Positions 8,060 through 17,427 of a stretch of DNA of 31,575 nucleotides are shown one piece after another. The stretch's first letter is position 1. Every line of letters starts with the position of its first letter. Where the stretch lies: the IMG/VR virus record IMGVR_UViG_3300006752_002826, positions 1 through 31,575 of that record; one strand, 5' to 3'. Source of the DNA: a virus. The notes beneath the pieces are model-generated. The model made no database searches, was not told the origin of the DNA, and saw nothing but the letters and a program-made list of their open reading frames with translations. A program made the translations under genes and the position numbers.

Positions 8060-8440
8060 TTAATTGGCAGCCTGACAAGTGGCACAGTCATCATAAACTA
8101 CTGAAGCTGTATTGATATGTACCCCTTCTGAATGACGAGTTGATGTTATTGTGTAGCAATGATTATGATTATTCTCTAACGTTAGATAATAAACTTTTCC
8201 AACTGTTAAAGTAGCATTGTGAATGTGAACGTGACGAACGTGCCCATCTGAACAAGAAGTGACTGTATATCCATTCCAGCTATCAGCTAAACTTTCACCT
8301 GTAATATTACCTATTCCTTGGGCTTGTAAAGACCCATCACAACAATCGATAGAATATGTTTTTCCATCCGGACACAGACATCCCCTCTTTCCACCCCTAG
8401 GAGATGTTCTACTCGCAGTGTACTTTCTTCTTTTTCTCAT
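8060..8440 (-). CDS. Small Cys- and His-rich virion-operon protein
   Basis: The 126-residue protein starts with a basic tail (MRKRRKYTASRTSPRGGKRG). Then come C21, C23, C33 and C34 in G-C-L-C-P-D-G-K-T-Y-S-I-D-C-C-D-G, and a C-terminal C119-x-x-C122. Between them are many histidines (HVRHVHIHN at 67-75, NNHNHC at 90-95, plus HSEGVHIN). The cysteine and histidine placement suggests metal binding. I recognise the CLCxDGxxYxxxCCDG pattern from capsid-neighbouring proteins of other flavobacterial phages but know no function. Its ATG overlaps the protease stop by four bases (ATGA type). Confidence 0.55.
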   Translation of the reverse strand: MRKRRKYTASRTSPRGGKRGCLCPDGKTYSIDCCDGSLQAQGIGNITGESLADSWNGYTVTSCSDGHVRHVHIHNATLTVGKVYYLTLENNHNHCYTITSTRHSEGVHINTASVVYDDCATCQAAN

Positions 8441-9777
8441 TTCTTAGGTGATTTAGGATGTTTACTTGGAAGTAAGTCGTAATCAGTAGTGTATTTCGGG
8501 TTTTGAGGTCTACCGTTTCTTACTAAATAAAGAAATGCATTAACTCTAGCAAAGCCCCACTGAGAAGCACTACGGACTTTAGGAGAGTGACTAGTATTAA
8601 AAGCACCCAAACCACGCTGATAAACGCTAGACAACTGACCGACAGTAACACCATACCCCAGTTTCTCTTTATACTTCTTATTAAATTCATCTGATTTTCT
8701 TTTTAATGTAGCTCTATCCTTAGCGGATACTTTAGCTCCAGTTTTGCCCTTTGCAGAGCCTCTAGCAGATCCTTTTCCCTTCGGTGAAGTGTTTGGTGTG
8801 TCAGACGCAGGGGCTTTCTTAGAAGGCTTTATTTCGCCTTTCTCGCTAACCTTAGCCATATCAATCTCACCAAGATCCTTCAATTTACCTCTTGCCCATC
8901 TCAAAGCAGCTTTTCCTCCCCATGCATCGTACATCAATTTACCACACCCATCAGAGTAGCTTGTAGAAGACTCCAAATCAGGTGCGTGACGTGATAGGAA
9001 GCTATACATTCTCTTAATAGTAGATACTGTTATCTTTGATTTCGATGCTAATTGCGAGGCTCTGCGTTTTCCTACGGCAGTACCACAAGAACCCCAACCA
9101 TTTTCTTTTACCCATTCTAATACTCTTTTTGCGTTATTAACGACACCCTCCGGATAATCACTGTAAGTCTCGAATTCATACTTTTGTGACTCAAGTAAAT
9201 CATGTATCTCGAATAACATCTCCGCTGCTTCATTCTCTTCTACTCCAGAAACAGCACTCATACTTATCTTATCAGTAAAATACCCCTCAATAGAAAATCC
9301 TTTTACTAATCCTGTTTTAACATAATTATCCCAAACCTCATCGTTGTTTACCTTCATGCTCACCATCCAAGTGCCAACAGGCATTTCTAAACCGTACTTT
9401 CTAGACTTGTCATGGACTTCATCTTCTACTATCCAAGATTCTACAACAGTCAGCCCATTTAACTCAGCTTGATGTTCTAATGTTGACTTACTTTGATTGC
9501 CCTGTATCAGAAACAATTCAGAAGCTCGTCTAACTGTATCTTGGCTAAAGTATATATAATACTCGTCTTCTCCATCAGAACGGTATATTTTCTTATCAGG
9601 TATTAAAGCTGCCCCCATAAGGATTTTCTTTTCCTTATCTATTTCAGCTAGTTCAACCTTCTCTTGTTCTTTAAGTGCTACAAAGTGCTCCTCTATAGCA
9701 GGACGATCCACAATACTAATGGCATCTATACCATGGAATAGTGCATCTTCATCGATAAGTAATTCTATTATTTTCAT
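8437..9777 (-). CDS. XkdF-like prohead protease fused to a C-terminal domain (DUF5824-like)
   Basis: I place the start at 9777 (M-K-I-I-E-L-L-I-D), four bases after the tape measure stop. The upstream in-frame ATG at 9840 would overlap that gene by 59 bases. Residues about 1-180 match the XkdF-type phage serine protease, with A-I-S-I-V-D-R-P-A-I, Y-Y-I-Y-F-S, S-T-L-E-H-Q, E-S-W-I-V, V-G-T-W-M-V-S-M-K-V and G-L-V-K-G-F-S-I-E-G-Y-F. Next is a Y-P-E-G-V-x-N-N-A-K-R segment with G-W-G-S-C-G-T, and a domain near 240-285 containing W-G-G-K-A-A-L-R-W-A-R-G. A Lys/Ser/Gly linker leads to a C-terminal domain with G-V-x-V-G-Q-L-x-x-V-Y-x-R-G-x-G-A-F, known as DUF5824 in other phages. The protease would mature capsid and scaffold. 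The role of the rest is unknown. Confidence 0.75.
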   Translation of the reverse strand: MKIIELLIDEDALFHGIDAISIVDRPAIEEHFVALKEQEKVELAEIDKEKKILMGAALIPDKKIYRSDGEDEYYIYFSQDTVRRASELFLIQGNQSKSTLEHQAELNGLTVVESWIVEDEVHDKSRKYGLEMPVGTWMVSMKVNNDEVWDNYVKTGLVKGFSIEGYFTDKISMSAVSGVEENEAAEMLFEIHDLLESQKYEFETYSDYPEGVVNNAKRVLEWVKENGWGSCGTAVGKRRASQLASKSKITVSTIKRMYSFLSRHAPDLESSTSYSDGCGKLMYDAWGGKAALRWARGKLKDLGEIDMAKVSEKGEIKPSKKAPASDTPNTSPKGKGSARGSAKGKTGAKVSAKDRATLKRKSDEFNKKYKEKLGYGVTVGQLSSVYQRGLGAFNTSHSPKVRSASQWGFARVNAFLYLVRNGRPQNPKYTTDYDLLPSKHPKSPKK

Positions 9778-9781
9778 ATTA

Positions 9782-11482
9782 TTAATTTCCTGTTCTTCTT
9801 CCGCCACCAGTACCGGCAATATTCGTTTGATTGTTGTCAAATTCCTGTTGGTTTGTTATATCCTTACCAACCACATAAGCTCTAACAGGCTGCCCCAATC
9901 CTGAATCTCCCACAGCCATAGCTAATTGATTAGTAGCAGAAGCACCAACCACATTAAATTCTGGAGCTTGTACACCTCCACCTGCCCCACCTGATGCTCC
10001 TCTACCTGAAGAGGGAACTTTAGGATTGTTAGGGTCAATCTTCATTATATTTCTGACCTGTGCGAATCCCATCAAACCTCTAGTTGCAGCGTATATTTCT
10101 CCCAAAGGAGGTGCTATTTTTAATGCTGCCGTAATGCCCTCATAGGTATTGAATAAAGCCATAGCTATAGCGGTAGCCTTACCAACGGCACTTTGCTGTC
10201 CAGACGCTTCAACTATTGCTTGACCCAAGTCTAGAAGTGCTTCTCTTTTTTCCCTTATCATCAACTGATCGTAATATGCGTTGACTTCTCTAAGTGCGGC
10301 TCTCTTCTTTATCTCATCATCAGTTGTTGCGTCAATTTCAGCTATTCTTTGCTGACGCTCCATTTCTATAGCTCCGGCTGCAAATTCTTGCTCTTGAACT
10401 AAAAGCCCCATGTTCTTTTTATGGAAGGCTGATCTTATTTTACCTAATTCTTTTATAGCCTCAATCTCCCTTCTGAGACTTCTAACAGGTAATTCCTCAT
10501 AGTCTTTTTCCGGAGCATTTTTCTCAGCATCTTCCTTGGCTTTTCTTCTAGCTCCTATTTTTGCAGCTTCTATCTTGGCTAACAATATTTGATATTCCCT
10601 GCTTTTTACATACTCCTCCTCTTTAACACCTAAAGCCTCCTGTTCCTTTATGAATACTTGTAGTGCCATTTCCGCTAATTCAACAGGTGTCTTTTTACCT
10701 AATATCCTTTGGACGGCTAAATCTGTACCGAAATCAACAACCTCCTGAGTGACCTTATCTATTTTACCACTACTACTAAGTAATTGATCAATGAATTTAT
10801 TTAATCCCTCAGGATCATGCTCAAAACTAAGCAACTTATTCTTATCAATCTCTACACCTAGTGCTTTTAATCTTTCTAAAGTCTTATCTATAAAATCAGT
10901 ATTACCAAAAATCCTAAAAGGTAAATTTGCCTTTACAGCCAGTCTAAGTCTACCTAGTAGAGTTTTTATAGTGTCATCTTGATCAACAAGAGCCTCGTTG
11001 CTTTCTTTTATCTCTCCTTTTAAGTCAAAGAAATCCTTCCTTAGATTCTTAACCGCAGCACTAAGATCTGAAGTACCATCGCTCACCTCCTTAAACTTCT
11101 TTACTATCTTAGGAAGGAAAGACAAAAGTAATTGAACCCCTATGAGTACTCCACCAACACCGAAAAGAGACTTTTTCAAGTCTTGAAGAGCCGCACCCAT
11201 GCCGCCCTTATTAGTTCTAGCAAATTCCTGACCCAATTCGATTATTCTCCCGATGTTGTTAGCCATACCTTGTATTCCGTATGCAGCATCAGAAGCAACA
11301 CGACCTGATTCTATCAGTATAGCATTATTAAGACCTGATTGAGCCCTATTCCCTTTGTTAGCCTTAGCTAACCTATTTGTCGAGGTAGCTAATTCATCAA
11401 CCCCTTTCTTGGCTTTGCTTAGAGACGGTGATACATTTCTGTCTATTACACCTATTTCAATTAATACCTTCTTACTTGCCAT
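9782..11482 (-). CDS. Tail tape measure protein
   Basis: The 566-residue protein has a basic, helical N-terminus (MASKKVLIEIGVIDRNVSPS...LSKAKKGVDELA) and a hydrophobic segment at about residues 107-124. A long charged helical middle follows, and a C-terminal part contains A-T-A-I-A-M-A-L-F-N-T-Y-E-G-I-T-A-A-L and A-T-R-G-L-M-G-F-A-Q-V-R-N-I. That last block is typical of tape measure proteins of Bacteroidetes phages. The protein is short: at the usual 0.15 nm per residue it predicts a tail near 85 nm. A Gly-rich tail end (GAGGG, GTGGG) follows. Its start overlaps the 48-codon gene before it. Confidence 0.8.
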   Translation of the reverse strand: MASKKVLIEIGVIDRNVSPSLSKAKKGVDELATSTNRLAKANKGNRAQSGLNNAILIESGRVASDAAYGIQGMANNIGRIIELGQEFARTNKGGMGAALQDLKKSLFGVGGVLIGVQLLLSFLPKIVKKFKEVSDGTSDLSAAVKNLRKDFFDLKGEIKESNEALVDQDDTIKTLLGRLRLAVKANLPFRIFGNTDFIDKTLERLKALGVEIDKNKLLSFEHDPEGLNKFIDQLLSSSGKIDKVTQEVVDFGTDLAVQRILGKKTPVELAEMALQVFIKEQEALGVKEEEYVKSREYQILLAKIEAAKIGARRKAKEDAEKNAPEKDYEELPVRSLRREIEAIKELGKIRSAFHKKNMGLLVQEQEFAAGAIEMERQQRIAEIDATTDDEIKKRAALREVNAYYDQLMIREKREALLDLGQAIVEASGQQSAVGKATAIAMALFNTYEGITAALKIAPPLGEIYAATRGLMGFAQVRNIMKIDPNNPKVPSSGRGASGGAGGGVQAPEFNVVGASATNQLAMAVGDSGLGQPVRAYVVGKDITNQQEFDNNQTNIAGTGGGRRTGN

Positions 11483-11618
11483 GCCAATATCTCTTTATTT
11501 GTTGTTTAGCCTCTTTCATGTTAGAGACAGCCTTATACTTTCCCTTAGCAATATCTACGTTCTCAGATACTCCGTACCAATCATCTCTATTCAATAAGTC
11601 TATAATCGTTTTTATCAT
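11472..11618 (-). CDS. Small 48-residue protein just before the tape measure gene
   Basis: The ATG at 11618 shares its A with the TAA of the 748-residue tail gene, and the stop at 11472 lies just inside the tape measure start, so the ORF fills the only gap there. The product is helical and charged: MIKTIIDLLNRDDWYG at the start, a K-G-K-Y-K-A-V-S-N-M-K-E-A-K core, and an end of Y-W-H-G-K. It could act with the tape measure, as small proteins in this position often do, but no family is recognised. Confidence 0.65.
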   Translation of the reverse strand: MIKTIIDLLNRDDWYGVSENVDIAKGKYKAVSNMKEAKQQIKRYWHGK

Positions 11619-13864
11619 TACACTATTTCGTCTGAGTTTAAGTTTATAAGTTCTAATTCCGCTTTTCCTGTGTTTAAATTAACCTCTATAGAATTAATCC
11701 GAAATATAGTATCATGTACCTTAAACTGGTCATTCAGCTTTAGGTTATGGAGTATCTTATGGTCTAGATAAGCCGTATACATGACTATTCTTTTACTCAC
11801 ATCAAACACACTGGTTATATATTTTGTGTAAAATTTATTGAATATAGAATTAGTGCTTAATCCATAATCCTTCAATTGCCATTCATCTATCTCGGCATCA
11901 AAATTAATACTGAATGACGGTGGTGTATCAGGAGTGCCATTTTCGTTACTGTTTGATGGTTTCCAATATGATGATAGTCCAGTTGGAGGAGATGTAGATA
12001 TCCAATTTATATATTCTGTCGAATCCGGTATTGAGATGTTTATGCCGTAAAATAAAAGCGGAGGTATACTCTCAGAGTCATAATTACCAGTATCTTCATT
12101 AAAGTCACCACCGGCAGAATAACCCCACTGAATTAGTGTTTGAGCTGAAGACTCTAGCGGAGATGGAGCTGTGTCCAATAACCTTTCATATTTCAAGTGA
12201 CCAAATGGAAGCTCTAAATTATATTCTTTTTTAAAGTCAGTGTCAGGTATTGTATAATCTAGATCACCAAAAACCTGATTAAACTTGTTTTTATGATGCT
12301 CCATGTTTACAGCTTCAGTCTCATCGTATTGGAAATTTATGGAAGAGAACGGAAGTGAGGTATTTACCTTATGGTTACTGGTGTCTATTAATCTAGATAT
12401 ATCCTTAGTAACACCATCAGCATAAAAATCGTCTAGAGTCTCTACTTTTATTTTGCCAAAATTAGCATCTGAACGATCATCAACATAGAAAGCTGTTAAG
12501 TTGAATAACTTGAATATACCTGTTAGGAAATCTATAACCTTCAGGTCTGGAATAAAGTAACTTTCATTATCACTCCCCGTCAACTTAACTTTTACCTGAG
12601 TCGTTGGAGGTGGCGAGGCAGGGGTGCTAAAGGCTTCATACTTATCCTCAGAGCCTATTGATGAAGGATCAATATCCCTAGTGGCAAACACTAAAAATGC
12701 TAATGGAGTGACTTCTTGATTAGCCTCCAGAAACACCTTATAATTAACTGTAGTGCCTACGGGATCGGATGACGATATTACCTGTATTCTACTCTCTCTC
12801 TGGGTTATATTTGTGCTTGGGTTATAATAAGGGATTACAATCTCTTCATTAGTATCTACATTTAGAAATCGAACTCTAGCGTCAGCACTAAGTGAATGAC
12901 CAAATAAATTAACAGAAGCACCTAAATGATATTCCAGTCCTGTCTCGCTTCCCGTTTTTACTATGGTTAAAGTCCCACTATCATTAGTGAATTCAGAAAT
13001 ATCTGTTTTTGTCCTAGGGAATAGGGATGCTATTGTTGAAGAGTATACCGTTTCACTTATGAATTGATACGAAAATGGAGAATCATCCTGCTCGTCTATT
13101 TCTCCACTAATATTACTAAGCCACATATAAAGATTAGAAAATGCAGCAGTGTCAAAGAAATCTCTAGTAAAAGATAAACCGTACTTGTCTTCTATAGCTT
13201 CTATGACATGGATGCACTTTATAGCAGGTTTCAAGTCCGTGAACTCTAAACCTCTAGTAGTGTCAGGACTAGTTGAGTCATGGTACAAATTACCCTCTGT
13301 GTTTTCTGGGTCTGAGCCAGATAAACCACTGTTAAAAAACAACCTCTTGCTCGATGTTATTAATGGGTATATTATCGCGTCATCCTTAGAAACTCCTCCA
13401 ACGGTAAAATCTAAACCATCAGTCAAACCAGTCTTCACATTAACAGATCCGTAATCATGATTAAAATTAGAAAGGTAGGATAAATCTACTAATTTGTCAT
13501 CCGACAGCTTATCCTTTAGGGATACTAAGTTGCCGTAAAATGTAATTCTATAAGAGTAGGGTTTGTTATTTTTCATGTCTACACCTTCTAGGAATATCTT
13601 TCCTATTTTAAATGGAGCATGATTAAGATGTATCTCAGCATCCTTTCTCTTTCTTGCATCAAAGCCATTATTTATATATGGGCTATAGAAATGTTTGAAT
13701 ATTTTATTATTGGAATCACTAGCCGGAACTACAAAAGATCTACTGAAATCAGTAAACACCGCAGATATATCTCTTACGTTCTGTATAGATAGATTCATTT
13801 GAATCGTTTCTGTATCGAACAGGTCTACTCTTTGGTCTTCTATAAATAATTGGACTTGATTCAT
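11618..13864 (-). CDS. Large tail tip / baseplate-type structural protein
   Basis: The 748-residue protein opens with Q-L-F-I-E-D-Q-R-V-D-L-F-D-T-E-T-I-Q-M-N-L-S-I-Q-N. Next come D-F-S-R-S-F-V-V-P-A-S and N-N-K-I-F-K-H, then G-F-D-A-R-K-R-K-D-A-E-I and Y-R-I-T-F-Y-G-N-L-V-S-L-K-D. This N-terminal signature (roughly residues 5-135) is shared by large tail-associated proteins of flavobacterial siphoviruses. The rest is beta-rich with many Asp, Ser and Thr. Late in the protein Y-L-D-H-K-I-L-H-N-L-K-L-N-D and a final strand resemble tail hub proteins. It probably sits at the distal tail. The exact role (hub or baseplate) is inferred from size and neighbourhood. Confidence 0.6.
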   Translation of the reverse strand: MNQVQLFIEDQRVDLFDTETIQMNLSIQNVRDISAVFTDFSRSFVVPASDSNNKIFKHFYSPYINNGFDARKRKDAEIHLNHAPFKIGKIFLEGVDMKNNKPYSYRITFYGNLVSLKDKLSDDKLVDLSYLSNFNHDYGSVNVKTGLTDGLDFTVGGVSKDDAIIYPLITSSKRLFFNSGLSGSDPENTEGNLYHDSTSPDTTRGLEFTDLKPAIKCIHVIEAIEDKYGLSFTRDFFDTAAFSNLYMWLSNISGEIDEQDDSPFSYQFISETVYSSTIASLFPRTKTDISEFTNDSGTLTIVKTGSETGLEYHLGASVNLFGHSLSADARVRFLNVDTNEEIVIPYYNPSTNITQRESRIQVISSSDPVGTTVNYKVFLEANQEVTPLAFLVFATRDIDPSSIGSEDKYEAFSTPASPPPTTQVKVKLTGSDNESYFIPDLKVIDFLTGIFKLFNLTAFYVDDRSDANFGKIKVETLDDFYADGVTKDISRLIDTSNHKVNTSLPFSSINFQYDETEAVNMEHHKNKFNQVFGDLDYTIPDTDFKKEYNLELPFGHLKYERLLDTAPSPLESSAQTLIQWGYSAGGDFNEDTGNYDSESIPPLLFYGINISIPDSTEYINWISTSPPTGLSSYWKPSNSNENGTPDTPPSFSINFDAEIDEWQLKDYGLSTNSIFNKFYTKYITSVFDVSKRIVMYTAYLDHKILHNLKLNDQFKVHDTIFRINSIEVNLNTGKAELELINLNSDEIV

Positions 13865-15030
13865 TATCTTATATCCTGAATAAAGTTGTGTGAATATTCA
13901 AAGTCTAACGTGAAACTTAGTAATTTTTCATTGACCTCCATCTTCTCTTGGAACTGCAAGTTTGCTGGTTTTACCGGTGTAGGGACTACAAGCCCTGATT
14001 CATTTGCTTCATGTATCCAACAAAATTCAGTAACCAACAATTCTTTTATTACTTGGTTATGATCCTCCGTTACAAAACCGGTATTTAGCTTAATACTCTT
14101 TCTGGCATTTATATCGTAATCGACACTAACGTGCTTAGAGGGATTGAAATCTAATACCTCATTTACAGCGTTGACCCCCAAATCTAGAGTAGATGATCTA
14201 TAGCTATTTTTGTTTACATTGAATGCTCTATCGCTTCTCTTGAAGAACCATAACTCTTGTATCGCTCCAAATTTATTAAGGAATGATATTTTATATGGAG
14301 AATGTTTGCATTCGTCTATCGTTCTAATTGTAATAGTATCAGTACCTCCTTTTTTATTAGTGAAAACACTTCTTGTTACATCTTGACTTACATTAGTATC
14401 AGCTTGACTACCTTCACTATCAGAGCCTCTAAGTGCCGTCATATCTATTGTATACTCATCAAAGGCAGATGCTTTTATTTCTGTCTGATCTATTGTTACA
14501 AATTTAACACTACCTCCGAATTTATAATCACTAACAAGAGTCTGATCATTGTAGTATTCAACACTAAAAGTCCCATCTGTTTCTGAAGAGGTAAAGAAAG
14601 GTAGGTGTAAGTCCTCTCCTCTCGGCTTGAACACAGTTCTATTGCTTATTAATATGTCTCTAGATAATTCTGGATTTATATTTGTATTATCAGTCCTGTT
14701 TATATCATACAATTCACCATATCCTCTAAATGCTATGTAACTTCTATGGAGAGGTAAGTTGTCTACGGCTGTCTCATTAGTAGTGGTATCCTCAAAAGTC
14801 CTAATTAATTCCGTCTCAACCCAGTATGATATTCTTGCATTTCTTGGCTCTCCCTGAAACTTTATCTCTAGGTAGTCCTTTACTAATTCAGATATTTCAA
14901 AATGTATTATACTCTCCCCAGAAAGCCTAGACTTAGTTAATGTGTACTTGGCATCACCTCTATTAGAAGAACCGAAAGTTCCACTATAAACGAATATTTT
15001 TAATTGTGCCGATTTTAAATTTACTGCCAT
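13864..15030 (-). CDS. Tail structural protein (distal tail type)
   Basis: The 388-residue protein is beta-rich. It begins with A-Q-L-K-I-F-V-Y-S-G and I-H-F-E-I-S-E-L-V-K-D-Y-L-E-I. In its middle is the segment S-P-Y-K-I-S-F-L-N-K-F-G-A-I-Q-E-L-W-F-F-K-R at about 244-264. Proteins with that F-L-N-x-x-G-A-x-x-x-x-W-F motif recur next to the large tail tip gene in Bacteroidetes phages. The C-terminal part contains W-I-H-E and a closing F-T-L-D-F-E-Y-S-H. The start of the next gene overlaps its stop (TAATG). I regard it as a virion tail protein without a firmer name. Confidence 0.55.
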   Translation of the reverse strand: MAVNLKSAQLKIFVYSGTFGSSNRGDAKYTLTKSRLSGESIIHFEISELVKDYLEIKFQGEPRNARISYWVETELIRTFEDTTTNETAVDNLPLHRSYIAFRGYGELYDINRTDNTNINPELSRDILISNRTVFKPRGEDLHLPFFTSSETDGTFSVEYYNDQTLVSDYKFGGSVKFVTIDQTEIKASAFDEYTIDMTALRGSDSEGSQADTNVSQDVTRSVFTNKKGGTDTITIRTIDECKHSPYKISFLNKFGAIQELWFFKRSDRAFNVNKNSYRSSTLDLGVNAVNEVLDFNPSKHVSVDYDINARKSIKLNTGFVTEDHNQVIKELLVTEFCWIHEANESGLVVPTPVKPANLQFQEKMEVNEKLLSFTLDFEYSHNFIQDIR

Positions 15031-15032
15031 GA

Positions 15033-16364
15033 TTAATAACTTAAGTAATGACCTAACTGATTTAGAATCACATTAGTGTTGTATCTATAATTTGCGAAAT
15101 AATCTATTGAGTTTCTTGCCTTTGATATTCCGAAATGTGTACCCGTTTTGCTGCCGCTTAAATAAGCGACTCCTCCTGTACCTGTTTCATGCCATCCTAT
15201 ATAAACCTCATTATTGTACCATGTTGAAGGACTACTAATATAATTAGTAGGAGCAAAGTTTATAAATCCATTTTTACCCCCTGAAGTATATGAGTGATCA
15301 TAAGACAGATAAGATCCTGAACTAAGAGTGTTTGCTGCCCATGTCCATTTCCAGTCTGTGCCATCATGGAATATACCTGCTCTGGCAACTTCCAGTCTAA
15401 CTCTAGATCCGGGAGTCAGATTGAATGAAACCTTATTGTAACCTGTTACAAAATATTGTGATTTGTCTATAAACACAGTTGTTCTAGTGTCTTGAGGATT
15501 ATAGAAGTAGAAATCTCCAACAAAAGAATTATCAGTAAACAAGTATGTTGTATTTGCTTCTAGAGTTAGACCTGTATCGACTCCATTCACCAGTAATGGT
15601 AAACCTTCCCTATCAAGAAAAGTTGTATGAAAAGCCAAATCATTTACAGCTATCTTGCTTCCGTCTGGAGTGCTAGGGAGTGTAGCACCAACATTAGGCA
15701 CTGTTATTGGATATGGGTCTGGAACAACAGGGGCAGCAGGAGCATTGAAAGTAAAGCAATAGTCATCAGTTGGGATAGGAGCATATACCACTACATTAAC
15801 AAAACGCTGTGCGTAGGTTGCTTCCGTTTTGATTATAGTTAGTGTGCCAGTCTTCCTAGCGTTAGAAGCTAGACTCATATCTCCTGTGGATATACCTGCT
15901 TCTATCAAATTAGTTTCAAATTGACTATTCCCTACATAATCACCTCCCTCAACAGCATAGGCAAATGAACCATGGTTGGCTGATACTTTGATAGGGACAT
16001 TTATATCGTAATCTATGGTTATAGTTCCTACAGTGTCTTCGCCTGTGTCAAATTCAAACACCCTTGTCCCCACATCTACGCCTGTACATATATTATCACC
16101 GTCATACACTCTTATCTGCTCAACTTCAGGCTCTACATATTCCAAAGGTTTATCTGGTAGATTTTCATTTGTGTATACACCGTCAGAATCCGGAACGTCC
16201 GTTGGGGTTTCAGTTGCCTGATCAAACCCAGACTGTATCCCGTCTGGTTTACCTTCCTCAGTAGCAATAACGTAAAATGGTGATCTTACGTTCATTTTCG
16301 TCATTTTTGTCTCTACGGGTCGTATAGATTCAATCTCCCCATTTGTAACTATGTAATCAGACAT
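15033..16364 (-). CDS. Putative tail-associated protein, beta-rich, unidentified
   Basis: The 443-residue protein has no motif I can name. The N-terminal 90 residues are polar (GVYTNENLPDKPLEYVEPEVEQ). Residues about 90-200 look like an Ig-like or BACON-like beta domain (VFEFDTGEDTVGTITIDYD, then a V-S-A-N-H-G-S turn). A Pro-rich linker (PAAPVVPDPYP) leads to a C-terminal beta domain rich in Tyr, Trp, Asn and Gly (WYNNEVYIGWHETGTGG), as seen in adhesin or carbohydrate-binding parts. Lying within the tail gene block, it may be a decoration or minor fibre. Start and stop are tightly packed with both neighbours. Confidence 0.45.
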   Translation of the reverse strand: MSDYIVTNGEIESIRPVETKMTKMNVRSPFYVIATEEGKPDGIQSGFDQATETPTDVPDSDGVYTNENLPDKPLEYVEPEVEQIRVYDGDNICTGVDVGTRVFEFDTGEDTVGTITIDYDINVPIKVSANHGSFAYAVEGGDYVGNSQFETNLIEAGISTGDMSLASNARKTGTLTIIKTEATYAQRFVNVVVYAPIPTDDYCFTFNAPAAPVVPDPYPITVPNVGATLPSTPDGSKIAVNDLAFHTTFLDREGLPLLVNGVDTGLTLEANTTYLFTDNSFVGDFYFYNPQDTRTTVFIDKSQYFVTGYNKVSFNLTPGSRVRLEVARAGIFHDGTDWKWTWAANTLSSGSYLSYDHSYTSGGKNGFINFAPTNYISSPSTWYNNEVYIGWHETGTGGVAYLSGSKTGTHFGISKARNSIDYFANYRYNTNVILNQLGHYLSY

Positions 16365-16945
16365 TATTTCTGTATTATAAATTCATCTCCTTTTTTACTG
16401 TAACCTGCGTCTATAAGTATCTCTTCTATATTCTTTGCCATATCCTCAGAGAACACTTGTTTTAGAATCTTATTATCTAATTTACTTTCTGCTATATCCA
16501 TGGCATCACCAAGGAAGTTTGTCGCAGGTGATCCAAATTTGCGTATAGAAGCAACCATATATCTGGCAGTTAGATCTATCCTTTTTGGTGTCATGTCTAT
16601 AAACCTGCCCTGAGCGTCTTTTAGCTTTAGCTTCTTATCATTAATCCATTTTACTAAATCCTTCTTGCTGGGGGTGTCTTTACCAGAATCCCTTCCCTTG
16701 TCTAGTATTTCACCATAGGAATTACCTTTTATCTGGAATGAGTATTTACGATCACCAACACTCTTCAGACCAAACCTGATACTATTTCTTAGAGACCCGG
16801 AAGCATCGATAGGTGCATTAACAGTTTTATTGTTAGCATACCTTCTAGTTCTGTCTCTGCCTATTTCAATCTTAATTAGCTTCACTAATCTTTTAGTGTA
16901 GCTCAAGACATATTTCTTCAGGTTTCTATGTTTGTTTACAGACAT
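16364..16945 (-). CDS. HK97 gp10-like head-tail or minor tail protein
   Basis: The 193-residue protein starts with a basic helical region. It then has S-G-S-L-R-N-S-I near residue 49 and Y-G-E-I-L-D-K-G-R-D-S-G at about 77-88. The pattern of an alpha helix, S-G-x-L-x-x-S-I and Y-x-x-x-x-x-x-G followed by a basic end is that of the HK97 gp10 family and related head-tail or tail completion proteins. Here it is followed by a long second domain (W-I-x-D-K-K-L-K-L-K-D). The protein overlaps the next gene upstream by ten bases. The function is inferred from the motif and from its place beside the tail completion gene. Confidence 0.55.
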   Translation of the reverse strand: MSVNKHRNLKKYVLSYTKRLVKLIKIEIGRDRTRRYANNKTVNAPIDASGSLRNSIRFGLKSVGDRKYSFQIKGNSYGEILDKGRDSGKDTPSKKDLVKWINDKKLKLKDAQGRFIDMTPKRIDLTARYMVASIRKFGSPATNFLGDAMDIAESKLDNKILKQVFSEDMAKNIEEILIDAGYSKKGDEFIIQK

Positions 16946-17427
16946 GATGTTCCGTCAGCGTTTATTAGTGCCATATCATTATTGGGGATCATTATATTCA
17001 TCTCCATTCCCCATCCAGTCATAAGATTCTCAAACCTATCCTCAAACATTGTGGCAGTTGCAGACTCGTTTAATTCGTAGTCGTTAGATTCCATGCCTCC
17101 TCTTCTTAGTGAGCTTTGTAATCCATTCACCACAGACAGCATAGAATTAAGTATATCATGCTTGTTGTCTAACCCTAGGTGTGGTTTTGATAGTGTATTC
17201 TTATCTTCTTTTGTTTCATCAACAATATCCAAAGCCATAACGCTAACACTAAAAGACATGAAGTGCTCATCGAATGTCACCGTTGAGATCCCCACATGAG
17301 CCAATGGAAATATAGTTTGCTTGGACAGATCAACATCCATTATATCACCAAAAGTAACTGTGTTTATTTCATTATTGCCGATAAGATAATTGTAGATATT
17401 ATCTACTAAGTCGTAATATGTTTTCAT
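16936..17427 (-). CDS. Probable tail completion / tail terminator protein
   Basis: The 163-residue protein begins Y-Y-D-L-V-D-N-I-Y-N-Y-L. It goes on to V-T-F-G-D-I-M-D-V-D-L-S-K-Q-T-I-F-P-L-A-H-V at about 24-45, and ends with an E-D-R-F-E-N-L-M-T-G-W-x-M-E-M-N segment. This N-x-V-T-x-G-D-I-x-D-x-D-L-x-K-Q-T-I-F-P-L pattern recurs in a conserved tail protein of Bacteroidetes siphoviruses, resembling tail terminators that cap the tube. Its ATG overlaps the stop of the frameshifted chaperone extension by the sequence ATGA, which supports both reading frames. Confidence 0.55.
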   Translation of the reverse strand: MKTYYDLVDNIYNYLIGNNEINTVTFGDIMDVDLSKQTIFPLAHVGISTVTFDEHFMSFSVSVMALDIVDETKEDKNTLSKPHLGLDNKHDILNSMLSVVNGLQSSLRRGGMESNDYELNESATATMFEDRFENLMTGWGMEMNIMIPNNDMALINADGTSCL

